A stretch of DNA of 64,000 bases from Rhynchopus sp. YZ270_cl-10 (GCA_964035575.1 OZ037924.1:1116001-1180000), one strand, 5' to 3'. Positions 17,964 to 29,207 are shown, counted from the stretch's first letter. Translations and numbers: made by a program. Notes: generated by a model from the letters alone, not told the origin.

Positions 17964-20900
17964 ATGGGTCTTCAGGCAGAGGTTCTGAAGTTGCATGAGG
18001 TCCATGCGTTGGCACGCAAGGTGGAGCGTCGTGGACGCCGTTGGCTTGGGACATTGGGAGGTCATGAGATTACGAAGTTGCTTGGCATGTTCCGCCGTGC
18101 CAGGGTGAGGCAGGCACCACTGCTGGAGGCAAGCAGAGCTGTTGTGACGCAGAAGGCGTTGGCGCATGTGTTCACTGCGAAGCAGGCTGCGTCTGTGGTG
18201 CGGAGCCTCTGCGACGTGGGTGCTGCGGACAACGCTGTCATGGTGCCGCTCCTTTCGAACCTGGCGCGCACACTGCGCACAACAGAGCAGCATCTCCGTA
18301 CACCACCCACCACAGCAGAGTGTGCCTCCCACTATCGCCTGCAGGTGTCATGCGAAGAGGCCATGCTGCACACCACTGCACAGCTTCTTGCACGGCAGTT
18401 TTACCACACCGAGTTTGCAGAAGCTGTCTCAGAAGGGGTCTCCGTGCACAACCTCGCGCACAGCTTCCGCAACAAAACGCTCTTCACATACAGCGCGGTT
18501 GCCACCTGCGGGCACTACATCCTAGCCACCCTAGGAAAGGTGCGTGCTCAGCAGTGGTTCTCCCCTGCCGACCGCAGCATCGTGCACGCTATGCTGACAC
18601 GGCTGTCTCTCCCCTCTGCCGGAGGTCCTGCCACATGGCCGCAGACCCGCAGTGACGACACCAGCGCCGGATGCATTGCACACACCGGAAGCAACTCTGT
18701 GAAACACATCGTGAACCTCATAGATCTCCTCTCTCAACTGGACTGGGACCCGCAGGAGCTGCGGGGACATTGCAGAAGCTTATTAGGGGTGCATGCACGG
18801 ATGTTTACTGTACACACTGTACGGGTGTTCTGTAAGGTGTGGGCGCAAGTGGTTGCGGGGGTGCTGTCTACTGCAGACGATACGGAGAGGGACGCAGTGA
18901 AGGCAGAGAACAACGATGTGTACGCCACGCTTGGTGATGTGCTCAACGTTGTGCTCGCGAAGAGCGTCTTCTACGCGGCGCCCACACAGCCGTTCATCGA
19001 CCCCTCCACACCACTAAGCAGAGCGCTCCGCCAAGACGTCAAAGACGCTTTTCAAACGCCCTCCACAGAACACATCGCCTTCAGCGATGTGTTCCAGCTT
19101 CTTTCCGCAACCTTCCACCCTGGTGCAAAGGACAGTGCCCCGTTTTTGTCCTCCGTGATGCAGGGGGTAGGTGCACTGATGATACCGTGGTTCACCCACG
19201 CGTCGCTTTTGTTGAAAGGAAGTGGTGCTGTGTCCCCTGGAGCGTGTCAGTACGTTGTGTTTGCCGAGATGACCACCGCTGTTTCGACGGAGGCGTTTAT
19301 GTCTAGTTCGGCGCGTCTGAGACAACGTCTAGAGGAAACGGAAGCGGCCTTCCCAGCATACCTTCTGGAAGACCACTTCCAAGCAGGGCATGTGACCATG
19401 GTGCACGCGAATGTGCATCTCCTAGGTGGAAGGATCCCCAAAGGCGCGCGTGGAGAGGATAGCGTTGCCCCCATTGCGGGGTCACCTTCGCAAAAGATCT
19501 GCCTCGCAGTGAAGCCTGCGTCTCTCGTGGAGGCTGCGGTGCTGGCGAAATATCTTCACAAAGTTGTGCACAACGTTGGCGACATTCTTCAGGCTAAGGG
19601 ACGGGGTGCTGTGCACGATAAGGATTACGGGAAGGATGTGCTTTGTGGTGTGGAGACCCTCCTCAATGGTGTTGCCTGCCTGGTCAGCTCCGTTGCGATC
19701 CAGGCAGAGAGCTTTGTGCAGCAACAGGGCAATGTCCTCCCCTTGAGTCGGTACCTCTGCAAGCTAGTACACCGTGTGGGGCTCATCCAGCAGCATAGTG
19801 TCGCGGTGGTGCGGTATATGGGTGGCGACGTGTCGGGTCTCTCAGGGCTGACCGTGCAGAAGTATCTGAGGCGTCTGTGTGCGTGCATTAACAGCGTCTC
19901 TGTTGTCTTTGAGGCGAAGAAGGTGCCAGGCGGGGCGTATCCAAGCAGGGATGTATACGCAACACCTTCCCAGGCAATAGATCTGTTGTCAAGCTTGGAG
20001 CGAGTCGGGGGTGTGCCACATCTGCCTGTAGTGTCGTTGATGCTGTTGCAGTTGAAGCAGTACCACTACAGTGCGAAGGCGCATGAAGCGTTGGCGCAGT
20101 CTGCACAGCCGGCCGCCAATGTGGACCCCCTCTTTGCGCTATTGGTGCCCAAGAAGGAGGAGAAGGAGAAGGTGGCAGCGGTGCAGCCGCTTGCTATGAC
20201 AAAGCTCCGCACGTTGCACACCTTGATTGCGCTGTGGGACATAGAAGGGCAGGGTTGGGTGGAGGAGGAGATCAAGCACCACAGTGGTGGTGTGCTGTGC
20301 CGCAGTGCCTATTCTTTGCAGCGTCATTTAGGGCAGGTGGGCGTTCATGCGACACCTGCAGTGATGGAGCACTGTGCGCAGACATTGACGCACATCTTAA
20401 ATGCTCATGGGGAGGAGGATATACACAAAAGGTTTTCCTTCTTCGCAAAATACGCTACACTACGCGATGTGATTGCCTCTATTCACGCACTCACCCGATT
20501 TTATGCAGAAGACGCTGAGGTCCACATGCCGCCCAGCTTTTCTGCGCTGCTGTCACACTTCCTTGACTACCTGCTCGAGCGTGAGCGCTACCTATTGGAG
20601 GCATGGCGTGGCGCGGTGCGTGATGCGTTTGAAGTGTCTTCGGAGCCGCCCTTCATGGTTCCTACGTTGCCGCAGATGGAGGAGAGGTTGGGGGTGCAAC
20701 AGAAGCATCGGTGGGATGTGGCGAAGCTTGGTATCGTGATGACTGTGTTGTCGCGGCTGAAGTCTGTAAAGAGTGCGGAGGAGAACCGGGCGAAGACAGT
20801 TGCATGGCTGCAAGCGGTGTTAACGAAAGGGTTGTACACAGACAGCACTGCGGCGGCGAAGGTGGTGGATGTGGTCGTCACGAAGGCGATGCTTGCGAAG

Positions 20901-22064
20901 CTTCTCCACGAAGGCCCGCCGCACGTCTTGCTCTACGACGGCCCGGTGTACAGCCATGTGAACATCTTCTACAAAGCCTTTGTGTCCACGCTCCGTACCA
21001 CAGTGCGTTCGCTGCAGTGTGAAGGGCAGGCGTCGCTGTTCACACACATCGTCGACATCGATACTGACCCGAAAATGAAGAACATCTACCGCAGCCCGCA
21101 TTCACTCCTCTCCCTGAGTTTGCGAAGAAGGCAGACGCCGGATGCACTGCGAGCGTGTCCCCCACGCACGCTGTCGTTGTTACCGCATACAATGTTGGTG
21201 GCAACTCGGGCTGAAGTGCTTGACGCGCAGGTGGTCTTTGTGATGGAGCTTGCCTGGGTGGTGCGGCAGTACACCCCGTTGTTTGAGTACTTCGGGGAAA
21301 GGTTTGCAAAGCGAGACGACTTTGTGTTTCCCACAGTAAGTCTTATCCACTACACAGCAGTGCTGTCAATGATACACAGCGTCTTGGTGCGCCAGACGGA
21401 CGTTGCGGAGCGGTTCTTTGCCTCGGAAGGTGCACGGCGTATGATACACAGGGTGACGTCGTGTGCACGGTCTTTCAAGGAGTACACCACAAAGGAAGGG
21501 AATGTGCAACCACTGCCGCGGGCTGCAAGCACGTTTGTCGATGTTTGCGCGGACTTCTGTGCGTTGTGTGTGCGGTACAGTGCGTTGCAGGTTATGGATG
21601 CGGTGCAGGCAGTCGCTTCGTTCTCGTGGGTGTGTCGGCCGGAAGGGTGCAGCTTCTTTGCGGATGTGGATGCTGTCTTTGTGGGTGCGGTGTGGGAGGC
21701 GGGCAGGCGGCCGACCCTTCTTGCCTTAGCGCTGGTCGGGCTGCATACGCAGCTCAGTGCGCGCCGGGTTGTGCCGGACGCATTCCTGCGGATGGCAGTC
21801 CCGGTGCTAACAGCGTCTCTTCTGCAGGTTAAATACCGCCTCCGCGTGCCTCTCGTCATAGCTGTGCACGCCTTTCACCACCACGACACACGGTTCTGGT
21901 CACGTGTCCACATCGGCAACCAGCACAACGTCTTTGCAAGCAACCCAGACGCCGTATCATCAATCCTTCGCGACGTCGCACAGTGGGGCAGTCCTGTGGA
22001 GAAGGGTCCTGCGGTGGAGGCAGTGTACGATACTGCGGATGCTCGTCTTGAAGAGTTGCTGTGA
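17964..22064 (+). CDS. Very large helical protein, function unknown
   Basis: The frame is open upstream to 17922, but the first ATG is at 17964 (MGLQAEVLKLHEVHALAR), giving 1,366 residues without introns. Earlier codons lie in repeat family E. The protein is almost wholly alpha-helical by eye, rich in Ala/Leu/Val/His, with recurring helix pairs suggesting an alpha-solenoid. One charged interruption (PKKEEKEKVAAVQPLAM) falls near residue 730. There is no clear membrane segment, catalytic motif or RAP domain. Large organellar RNA-binding or assembly proteins of protists can look like this, but that is a guess. Strong third-position GC bias and the absence of stops over 4 kb make the gene itself secure. 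Confidence 0.85.
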   Translation: MGLQAEVLKLHEVHALARKVERRGRRWLGTLGGHEITKLLGMFRRARVRQAPLLEASRAVVTQKALAHVFTAKQAASVVRSLCDVGAADNAVMVPLLSNLARTLRTTEQHLRTPPTTAECASHYRLQVSCEEAMLHTTAQLLARQFYHTEFAEAVSEGVSVHNLAHSFRNKTLFTYSAVATCGHYILATLGKVRAQQWFSPADRSIVHAMLTRLSLPSAGGPATWPQTRSDDTSAGCIAHTGSNSVKHIVNLIDLLSQLDWDPQELRGHCRSLLGVHARMFTVHTVRVFCKVWAQVVAGVLSTADDTERDAVKAENNDVYATLGDVLNVVLAKSVFYAAPTQPFIDPSTPLSRALRQDVKDAFQTPSTEHIAFSDVFQLLSATFHPGAKDSAPFLSSVMQGVGALMIPWFTHASLLLKGSGAVSPGACQYVVFAEMTTAVSTEAFMSSSARLRQRLEETEAAFPAYLLEDHFQAGHVTMVHANVHLLGGRIPKGARGEDSVAPIAGSPSQKICLAVKPASLVEAAVLAKYLHKVVHNVGDILQAKGRGAVHDKDYGKDVLCGVETLLNGVACLVSSVAIQAESFVQQQGNVLPLSRYLCKLVHRVGLIQQHSVAVVRYMGGDVSGLSGLTVQKYLRRLCACINSVSVVFEAKKVPGGAYPSRDVYATPSQAIDLLSSLERVGGVPHLPVVSLMLLQLKQYHYSAKAHEALAQSAQPAANVDPLFALLVPKKEEKEKVAAVQPLAMTKLRTLHTLIALWDIEGQGWVEEEIKHHSGGVLCRSAYSLQRHLGQVGVHATPAVMEHCAQTLTHILNAHGEEDIHKRFSFFAKYATLRDVIASIHALTRFYAEDAEVHMPPSFSALLSHFLDYLLERERYLLEAWRGAVRDAFEVSSEPPFMVPTLPQMEERLGVQQKHRWDVAKLGIVMTVLSRLKSVKSAEENRAKTVAWLQAVLTKGLYTDSTAAAKVVDVVVTKAMLAKLLHEGPPHVLLYDGPVYSHVNIFYKAFVSTLRTTVRSLQCEGQASLFTHIVDIDTDPKMKNIYRSPHSLLSLSLRRRQTPDALRACPPRTLSLLPHTMLVATRAEVLDAQVVFVMELAWVVRQYTPLFEYFGERFAKRDDFVFPTVSLIHYTAVLSMIHSVLVRQTDVAERFFASEGARRMIHRVTSCARSFKEYTTKEGNVQPLPRAASTFVDVCADFCALCVRYSALQVMDAVQAVASFSWVCRPEGCSFFADVDAVFVGAVWEAGRRPTLLALALVGLHTQLSARRVVPDAFLRMAVPVLTASLLQVKYRLRVPLVIAVHAFHHHDTRFWSRVHIGNQHNVFASNPDAVSSILRDVAQWGSPVEKGPAVEAVYDTADARLEELL

Positions 22065-22330
22065 GCTTTTTTTTTTTGTTTTGTTTTTTTTGATGTGACA
22101 TCGACCACCGTCTGTCCTACAAAGAGCGGCTGATGTCGCAGCGACAGAGGTAAGTGTAAGTCCGTGCAATGATGCACGATGTGGTGGGTCAGTGCGCCGC
22201 ACTATTTTAGGTAACCCAAAGAAGTCGACACACAAATAGGACACACATTATCCCATATCCTTTTCCACGTTATTTGTCTTCCCACACAACACCATATCAT
22301 CAGGCAGTCTTTTCAACAAACTAAAAACAC

Positions 22331-22987
22331 ATGCTGCGACAAACCCTGGCCCTGTGGGGTCCTGGCGAGGGTACCCCAACCCCTCCACCTACGACCGATG
22401 CTGCACCCACACCCACACCCACACCATCGGCAGCAGCATCGTCATCACTGACGATGGAACATTCGGTTGCAGAGGGGCGTGAGGCATTTTTCCCGTCTGA
22501 GGCTGGAGCACAGCTTGCGGCGAACGGAAAGCTGAACCCACCAAAGCCTCACCCGCGTGTGAAGGCGGCAGGCATCGGTGCAGACCCGCCCATCCCAGCA
22601 GCTGTGACGGAGCACCCGGCAGACGCGTGGCAGCCACCGCGTCTGCGCACGATCACACCTCTCTCGTCGTATAAGTACCAGTACCGCGGTGGGTGGAAGC
22701 TCTTCTTCGACTCTGCGCGTGTCCCGCTTGGGCTTTCCGTCGGCTTCATCTTCCTGTACCACACCCGCAACTACGCCCTCAATGCATACTGGGGCGAAAC
22801 CGACCCAGATGCACTCGAACTCTATCAGTATGTCTTTTTTTTGATTTATTTTTGAACATTTCATCAAAATCTTCTCACCTCCCACAGCGACTTCGACGAC
22901 AAGAGGCCTATTGCCTTCCCACCCCGCATGAAAAGAGCGGACGGCCAAGAGCAGGTCTTTGGTGTACACCACGAGGTCACACGGTAG
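22331..22987 (+). CDS. Small single-TM protein, two exons
   Basis: Exon 1 is 22331-22827 and exon 2 is 22888-22987, separated by a 60-nt intron (GTATGT..CCCACAG). The 198-residue product has a Pro/Thr/Ala-rich N-terminus, a conserved-looking core (SSYKYQYRGGWKLFF) and one membrane segment, VPLGLSVGFIFLYHT, near residues 136-150, followed by a soluble tail YHDFDDKRPIAFPPRMKRAD ending HHEVTR. The size and layout resemble small accessory subunits of mitochondrial inner-membrane complexes, but no family is recognised. Without splicing the frame would stop at 22855 after hydrophobic nonsense, which supports the intron. Confidence 0.75.
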
Positions 22988-23492
22988 AACAACGGCAGCA
23001 AGACGCAAACGAAGACCTCCTAGACCACACTCTCAGGGGTCTTTGCAACACTGTCCACCACATAATGGCGGGCCTCCCCTTGCAGGTCGGGTCCGGGCAT
23101 GGGGGGAAACGGTATCGATGGGGGTAACCTGTGTGCAAATTTTGAAAGCAGGTACGGGGGATTCCTCAGTGTGCAGGAGCATTGTGTGCTAAGCCTGTGA
23201 GTGTAGGGGAGAGACTCCTGGTTGTGTCACTCCTTCGAGGTGAAAAGGGGTGGGGGTGATAAAAAAAGCAAAAAAAAGAAACCGGCCTACTAGGTAGGTC
23301 GATGCAGTAAATGAACCCCTTCTATCGTCGTTTGATGGCGACGCAGCGAGTGTGTGCTGGGGGAGGATTTGGGGGGTGGTATATCGGAACTAAAGAAGAA
23401 GAAAAACAATTTTTTTTTGCTATTTTTTTCCCCCTCTCTCTTTCGCTCTCTCCTAAAAATTTAACCAAAAAGACAAAAATCACACAAAAAAA
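22988..23492. other. Intergenic; no supported feature
   Basis: Non-repetitive at first, then a polypyrimidine stretch (about 23408-23455) that leads into the 5' UTR of the next gene. No gene is seen. Confidence 0.5.
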
Positions 23493-23963
23493 ATGGACGC
23501 CATCACCATCAATGCTGCGAACACTTTGTGGTTCGGTATGGGTGCTAACTTCTTTGGGAGGAAGAACATGGCGGCAGCGAAGCTGTTCAGACCCGACCTG
23601 AAGCTGAGCTCTCCTGAGATGACGTTGGTGCCGCACTCGATGCCGTTCTTGGGTGGGTTCAACCTTGCCTTGTCGCTGCTGTCATTCGCTCGTCTGTTCG
23701 AGAGCTACAAACGCCACGTCCGCGGCGAGGCCATCTTTTCCAGCGGTGAAGACATCCAAATCACCGCAACAATCGCGCTCTGCCACTTCACACAGTTCTT
23801 CTCGAACATCCGCCACCTCAAGGGCCGTGCAGGCGGAGCGCCCTGGGATGTTAAGGGGACCATGCTCTTCATCTTCATCACCGATTTGACCTGTGCTCTC
23901 CTCAACCTCTTCCTGCTTAGACGCGCTATCAGGTACCTCAAGGGATGCAAGAAGGGGGCATGA
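23493..23963 (+). CDS. Small polytopic membrane protein, unknown
   Basis: The ATG at 23493 gives 156 residues. Three hydrophobic segments are likely membrane-spanning: FLGGFNLALSLLSFARLF (about 52-69), ITATIALCHFTQFFSNI (about 88-104) and TMLFIFITDLTCALLNLFLL (about 122-141), with a weaker one near the N-terminus (ANTLWFGMGANFFG). The tail is basic (RRAIRYLKGCKKGA). No family is recognised. It has GC-rich third positions like its neighbours, the same strand as the gene upstream, and an A-rich leader directly before the ATG. Confidence 0.75.
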   Translation: MDAITINAANTLWFGMGANFFGRKNMAAAKLFRPDLKLSSPEMTLVPHSMPFLGGFNLALSLLSFARLFESYKRHVRGEAIFSSGEDIQITATIALCHFTQFFSNIRHLKGRAGGAPWDVKGTMLFIFITDLTCALLNLFLLRRAIRYLKGCKKGA

Positions 23964-25330
23964 AGGAGTGGATTTTAGTGTTGTCGTCGGTGAGCTTTTT
24001 TCATTGGAAAAATAAAGTAATGGTTTAGCGTTGTGCAGAAGAACGGAAACTCTGATAAGGCTGGGATTCCAGGTTGGATTTTTTTAAAAAAACTTCATGA
24101 CCGCCGGCTCTTTAAAACAAATTTATCAGAGAGGACGCCTGACGCATACATGCTAACTCCCTCTCTCTCTCCCCTTCCACCGTCGACCACATATATTTCG
24201 ATTTTTTTTAAAAGGTTACTGATACTGAGTCTAAAACTCAATCAATTTTTTTTGTTGGGGGATTCTGTTTCCCCCTCTATTAGCTCTCTCTTTTCTCAAA
24301 GATTTATGTGCACATGATGGCATGTTTATTCTTTTCAACTTTTCTCTCTTTTTTTCCCCCCACGCCAAAGAAGAATTTTTGGTGTGGGGGTTAACAACTG
24401 GGACTGTAGATGGTTGTTCTCTTGAGATACACCCCTATATCTATGCGTGCATTTTTTTCATCCCTTGCTTGGTGCTCCGGGAGGGGTCGATATTGACAGG
24501 TCGCTGACAGGTCGTTGACCGACTTCCGAACGCACCATTGCTTGAAGTTTTTTTCCTCTTCCTACTCTTCTGCATATTTTTGATGGATGTACGTGCACCA
24601 GACAGACCACCAGGTACATTCCTTCCTTTCAAATGGTTCCCTTTTGTCCACTAGGGTTTCCTCCTTTTCGATAAGGGGCATGAGTTGGCCCATCGTCTTC
24701 CCTTCCCAAACGGGTATTTCTTTTGGGTGACATTGCTGCCTAATGGACAGTGTTAAGTGCAGGAGGGAACGAAGAACAACCCTTATTCACTAGAAACGGC
24801 CGTTTTTTTTTTCAAATTTGCCTTGGATTTTCAGGTACCTTTCAAACAAAACAAAAACAACCAGATTTTCCCCTCCCCACAGGGTGATTGCTTTGTCCCC
24901 GTGATTCTGCGTTTTTCTTCTTCTTGTACCTGACGTACTAACAGTAACACACCCCAAAACCCTCAGCTTTTTGCCAAATTTTTTTGTAAATGGTCGTACG
25001 ATATATGACACCCGTAACGTCGTTATGAGTCCAACGTAGTGTCGTTGCGAGTCCAATGTGTAAAAAAATATCTAATTTTCAAAAATTTGGTGTCAACTCC
25101 AAAAAAAAGGTGACCAAGCGCGAGGAGAGGTGTCTCATCTCACACAACCTTACTTTTGTTGCATTTCATGGTATAATTTTTTCCCGTCATGAAACTCTTT
25201 TTTTTTCAAGCAGAGTGTTTCACAAAGTGTTATTGGAAATTCGAACATTTACAACCATTTTCTTGAACTAACCTTCTATCAGCCCATATCTGCACCCAGA
25301 AGCACCCCCTCAACACCACACACACACAAA
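23964..25330. other. Intergenic, T-rich; one possible family A fragment
   Basis: Mostly AT-rich low-complexity DNA. GGTGACCAAGCGCGAGGAGA with a following CATCTCACACAACC at 25110-25160 resembles family A. A CTATCAG acceptor-like site at about 25275-25281 precedes the ATG at 25331 by about 50 nt. No gene is supported. Confidence 0.45.
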
Positions 25331-26289
25331 ATGAGTCTCTCGTACGCAGTCGGAAAGCCTGACGAAGAATGGGGTGAAAAGCTCTCAGAAGGGATCTACA
25401 TCATGAACAGAAAGAAGCGCAGCGTCGATAAGTCGAAGCTGCTGCTGGGCAGTATGTAGTTGTTACCCCCTCCCCTCCCTTAAAGGGCCTCTTTCTTTTT
25501 TTCTTCTACGGATGGTACCAAGGTACACTGTCACGAGAGGGCTTTGTATTTCAAGTCAACCCTTTTTTTCTTCTCTCCCACAGTTTTTATGCCTCACATT
25601 TTACCCTTATTACCCAAATAGCTGCTCTCCTTCCTCTCCTTCCTCTCTTTTTCTTCACAACTTTACTTCTCTGCCAATTCACCACCACCACAGGCGGCGA
25701 CGTGCGTCTTTACCCCGACGAAATAAAACGCCTGCGGCGCTGCCTTGACAGCCTCAAAAACTCTAACAGGTACCATTTCTCCCCTCCTGCCTCCCTTCTT
25801 TCCCCATCTCCACAAAAAACCCCCTATCTTGAGATGGCCACACCCCCCCACCCCCTTTGCACCCTCTTCAGACTACTGCGGCAAGGCCTCGAATCCGACC
25901 CTGAGGAAGTCGAGTACTCGCTTGCGATCCGCGAGAACCTTGAGATCGAGAAGGGCATGGAGGGGCAGATCAAGGACATGGAGGACGAGCTGCGTGCAAA
26001 GGGCTTTGCGAGTATGATTGAAACCCCTGAGCCGTGCACGCAGCATCTGCTAAATGATGATGACGACGACGACGACGATGACGACACACCCGCAGCAGCA
26101 GCAGCAGCAGCACCAGAAGACAACGAGACTGCCGAGGAGAAGACAGCACCAACACCTGCCGACTCCATCGAGGCCTCCTACGTGTCGCCGTTTGCAGAGC
26201 AGAAGAAGAAGGAGGAGAAGGAGGAGACAGCAGAAGCTGCTGCTGAAGGACATGCTGACCCCGAAGACCCCGACCAGGTGTTCCTCTAG
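25331..26289 (+). CDS. Coiled-coil protein with acidic tail, three exons
   Basis: Exons are 25331-25451, 25694-25769 and 25872-26289, giving 204 residues. Intron 1 is GTATGT..CACAG. Intron 2 is GTACCA..TTCAG, 102 nt with no in-frame stop, so its retention would add 34 Pro/Ser-rich residues. Exon 1 begins MSLSYAVGKPDEEWGEKLSE. Exons 2-3 form a charged helical region (YPDEIKRLRRCLDSLKNSN, then LLRQGLESDPEEVEYSLAIR), followed by an Asp tract, an Ala tract and a Lys/Glu-rich tail ending DPDQVFL. It reads like a conserved small eukaryotic coiled-coil protein, but I cannot name the family. Intron 1 has been invaded by repeat family D. Confidence 0.75.
25511..25568 (+). repeat. Interspersed repeat family D inside an intron
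   Basis: GGTACCAAGGTACACTGTCA, then CGAGAGGGCTTTGTATTTCA and AGTCAACCC plus T's, is the best-preserved D core. It lies within intron 1 of the 25331 gene in sense orientation. Confidence 0.65.
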
Positions 26290-27208
26290 ACAAGCAGTGA
26301 GAGGTGGCCCATCTTTGGTCTCTCTAGTGCTTGGAAGAGGTTGTTTTTTTCCGGAAAAAAAAAGAGGAGACGACGCTGGTGGAAAAACTCCATCTTTCGA
26401 TTGAAAAGAATATCTTAATCATTTTCCGGATATTTTCCGGTTTAAACGTTCAATCCAAGCAGTATTTTTCAGCTAGAAGAAGGTTGTACCAAGGTTGCTG
26501 TAGGTGAACCTACAGCCGGGCAGGAGTGAAAGGTAATACGTAATGTGCACAGCACCCTAGCCTCCAAATGGTGTTCTTTTGTGTGCGCAGAATCTTCATC
26601 CCGTGGAGTAGTTGGGGCAAATAATATGCAGGTGGGTCTTCGTGAAGGGGGTAAATATTTTGACAAAAAAGCTAGCTTCATTTAAAAATAACCAACTTTA
26701 ACCCCATTTTTGTCAAGGTGACTATGAGTTAGTGGCGATAAGCTCTGAGGCTTATGTTCATCTTACAAACTTTATTTAATGCGGAGAGAAAAATTGTGGT
26801 TATGGGTGTTTGTTTGCACCCCTGGCATAATGGCTATATCGCTATAAATTACAACTTTTAAAGAAGAAGAAAACAAACGCAATATTAGAAACCCACCCTT
26901 TTTTTTTCATGCAACCCCCACCACCACCCCCTCTCCCCCCCACACACTTTTCCGCCCACACTTTCACCACCCCAACAGGTGCCCCCATTCATACACCGCA
27001 CCTTCACACATTACACTTCCTCTAAATCCCTCTTTAATTCCTCCCTTTTCGAACCCACTCTCCGTATACGAGAACACTATCAACCTTTGACACAAGCCTT
27101 ATTCATTCACTTTTACTCTAGGTGACCAAAGCACAGGCTTAGCTTCATTGTACCCACTTTCTCCTCCCATCCCCTCTCCCCTCTCCCCCCTTCTCACCCA
27201 ACCGCCCT
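26290..27208. other. Intergenic with family A hairpins
   Basis: A family A copy at 26715-26775 (AAGGTGACTATGAGTTAGTG..GCTCTGAGGCTTATGTTCAT..CTTACAAAC) and a second fragment at 27117-27150 (CTAGGTGACCAAAGCACAGG..CTTAGCTTCATT) are present. The rest is pyrimidine-rich and leads into the next gene. Nothing coding is supported. Confidence 0.55.
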
Positions 27209-28303
27209 ATGAGTTGGGTCGAGGTGCTGCTGTACCAGCCGCTTAATAATGTAGATGTGGGGGTTGCAGCGCTGGGTGTGGCGGCCTGTGTGCGTAGCAA
27301 GCTTGCAGCGTTAGGGCGCGACCCTGCGTTGGTGACTGCTGACAACATGGCGGCGGTGGGGATGCTCGCTGCAGGGGGGGTAGGGACGCCTGGTGTGGCC
27401 GTGCCGCACTACTCGCAGACGCATCTGACCCTGTCCACCACCTCAGCCATCGCCTCAGCAACGAAGGGCGCAATGCTCGGCTTTGGCACGCTAGATTGTA
27501 ATAGCACAACCTTCTCCGCCCTCATCGTGCACGCACGCAGTGAAGACACCCTTGCCGCGGATGTTCCTGTGGGTACGTACTACCCCTCGATTGCCGCGCC
27601 TCCAATAACGTGCCCGCCGCAGGCACCATGTGAGGAGGAGTCGATGTTCTCAACTGCGGCGCTCGCGGTGTTGTTGGTGATGGTGCTGATCGCGGTGTAT
27701 TGCGTGGTGGTGGTCATAATGTGCTGGCAGCGGAGGGTGCTGCCGGAGGTGGATGAGGAGGGGATGCGGCGGCTTGCGAGGGGGTGCTGTGAAGAGCGTT
27801 CGAACTCCAACTCAAGCGCGGAGCATTGCAAGGCAGCGCCGCAGAAAGTGGTACAGCCCATACAGCCCATGGCCAGACAGCCCGACCCAGACGACACGGA
27901 CAACGTGGACCAGGTCTCTCTCTCTGCCTGGAGTGCTGCAGGCGTGGACTCTGCGTGGACATCACCCAACGCTCAGGACGCACGCCACAACCACGTCCCC
28001 GATGCGCTTGCCTCCCCAACTATGGAAGAAGGCGCGCCCCGTGGTGCCTGGCCAGCGGCACCCCCAGAATCACCCAGAAAGGTGGAGTACGTAACCGTCT
28101 CTGAACGCCCGCTGCAAGATCTGACGCCGTACATGCATGCGCAAGGGGGCGTCACGCCGTTTGTTGATGCAAGCGCTTCGCAGTACCCTCTCAGCAACCG
28201 AGTCCACTCAGTCACATACGACGAGGCTGACGCAGCCCCACCAAACCCAGTAGAGGTGGCGTTTAATCGGCACGGAAGCCGAAGGGGGCAGCTGCCGTTG
28301 TGA
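27209..28303 (+). CDS. Single-pass membrane protein, unknown
   Basis: The ATG at 27209 gives 364 residues. The N-terminal about 105 residues (PLNNVDVGVAALGVAACVRS .. TLDCNSTTFSALIVHARSED) form a compact-looking domain. A linker with CPPQAPCEEE precedes a strong membrane segment, FSTAALAVLLVMVLIAVYCV continuing VVVIMCW, at about residues 147-172. Beyond a basic stop-transfer (WQRRVLPEVDEEGMRRLARG) the C-terminal about 180 residues are polar, Pro/Ser-rich and probably cytosolic. No typical signal peptide is seen. No family is recognised; profilin/roadblock-like repetition in the N-terminal part is possible but not claimed. Confidence 0.75.
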   Translation: MSWVEVLLYQPLNNVDVGVAALGVAACVRSKLAALGRDPALVTADNMAAVGMLAAGGVGTPGVAVPHYSQTHLTLSTTSAIASATKGAMLGFGTLDCNSTTFSALIVHARSEDTLAADVPVGTYYPSIAAPPITCPPQAPCEEESMFSTAALAVLLVMVLIAVYCVVVVIMCWQRRVLPEVDEEGMRRLARGCCEERSNSNSSAEHCKAAPQKVVQPIQPMARQPDPDDTDNVDQVSLSAWSAAGVDSAWTSPNAQDARHNHVPDALASPTMEEGAPRGAWPAAPPESPRKVEYVTVSERPLQDLTPYMHAQGGVTPFVDASASQYPLSNRVHSVTYDEADAAPPNPVEVAFNRHGSRRGQLPL

Positions 28304-29207
28304 TCTGGGGGTTGGTGTCCACACCAGAGTGGCCATTAGGGTTTGGGGTTGTTAAAGATGCGTGCCGTATGCCGCATGTCTTTGTTACGTTCTGTTTCTG
28401 TTTCGTTCATTTCTTTTTTTTCTCTTCACATTGAAAAAAATACTGTTTGTGGACAGTCCAGGTTGCCTTGCGTGGCAGCTACACTAAAACGTTCTTGATT
28501 CCCATAGGGAGTTACCGAAAAATACTTTGCCAGGAGTGACCTGCAATTTACCAAGAGGTTTTGCACTGGATCTGGCGTTTAATTATTTTCTGTAAACCAC
28601 GGTCATGCGTGCTGTCCGTTTTCCTGTTTTTTTTCTTCCCTATTATTAATCTGTGGGTGGGCTGTATGTCGAGTGTAGGAGGATGCTTCCTTCATTGCAA
28701 AGTTTCCCTCCAGAGGATCCGTCAAGATTTATTCTCCCAAAAAAATAAAAAAGCAAAAAACAAAAAAAGCGAAAAATCACCGCGGTCTCAATTGAATTCA
28801 ATAAAAAAAAAAACAATGCTTCTCTCCCTCCCCGTTTATGTTACACCTTGACCGCAGTCACGTAGGAAAATGGCTATTTCGCGATTTATGAGGAAAAGGC
28901 AGCTGTTCCCATCATTGTTTGCTTTTTTTTTGTATGTACATTTTGGTGCACTACAAATAAAACGATCATAGCAAAAAGACAATGTCCTTATCAGCGCAGC
29001 CAGACTATTATGAGAGATGGTGCTCAAGCCCGTCAACACTTCACTTTTTCAAGTTGTTGTTCTTTTTGCTTCAGTTTGAGGTCATGAAAAGTGACGAAGT
29101 AACGTAGTAAGAGTCTCGGATTTATCTTCTAAACGTTTTGCTTTCCACTACAGAGGGGGGGGTGTAAGGTCCACCTGAGCATCGTGAGCCATACACACTC
29201 TGCAACA
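28304..29207. other. Intergenic; no supported feature
   Basis: AT-rich with several homopolymers; no repeat family from elsewhere in the window could be matched with confidence and no gene is seen. Confidence 0.45.
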
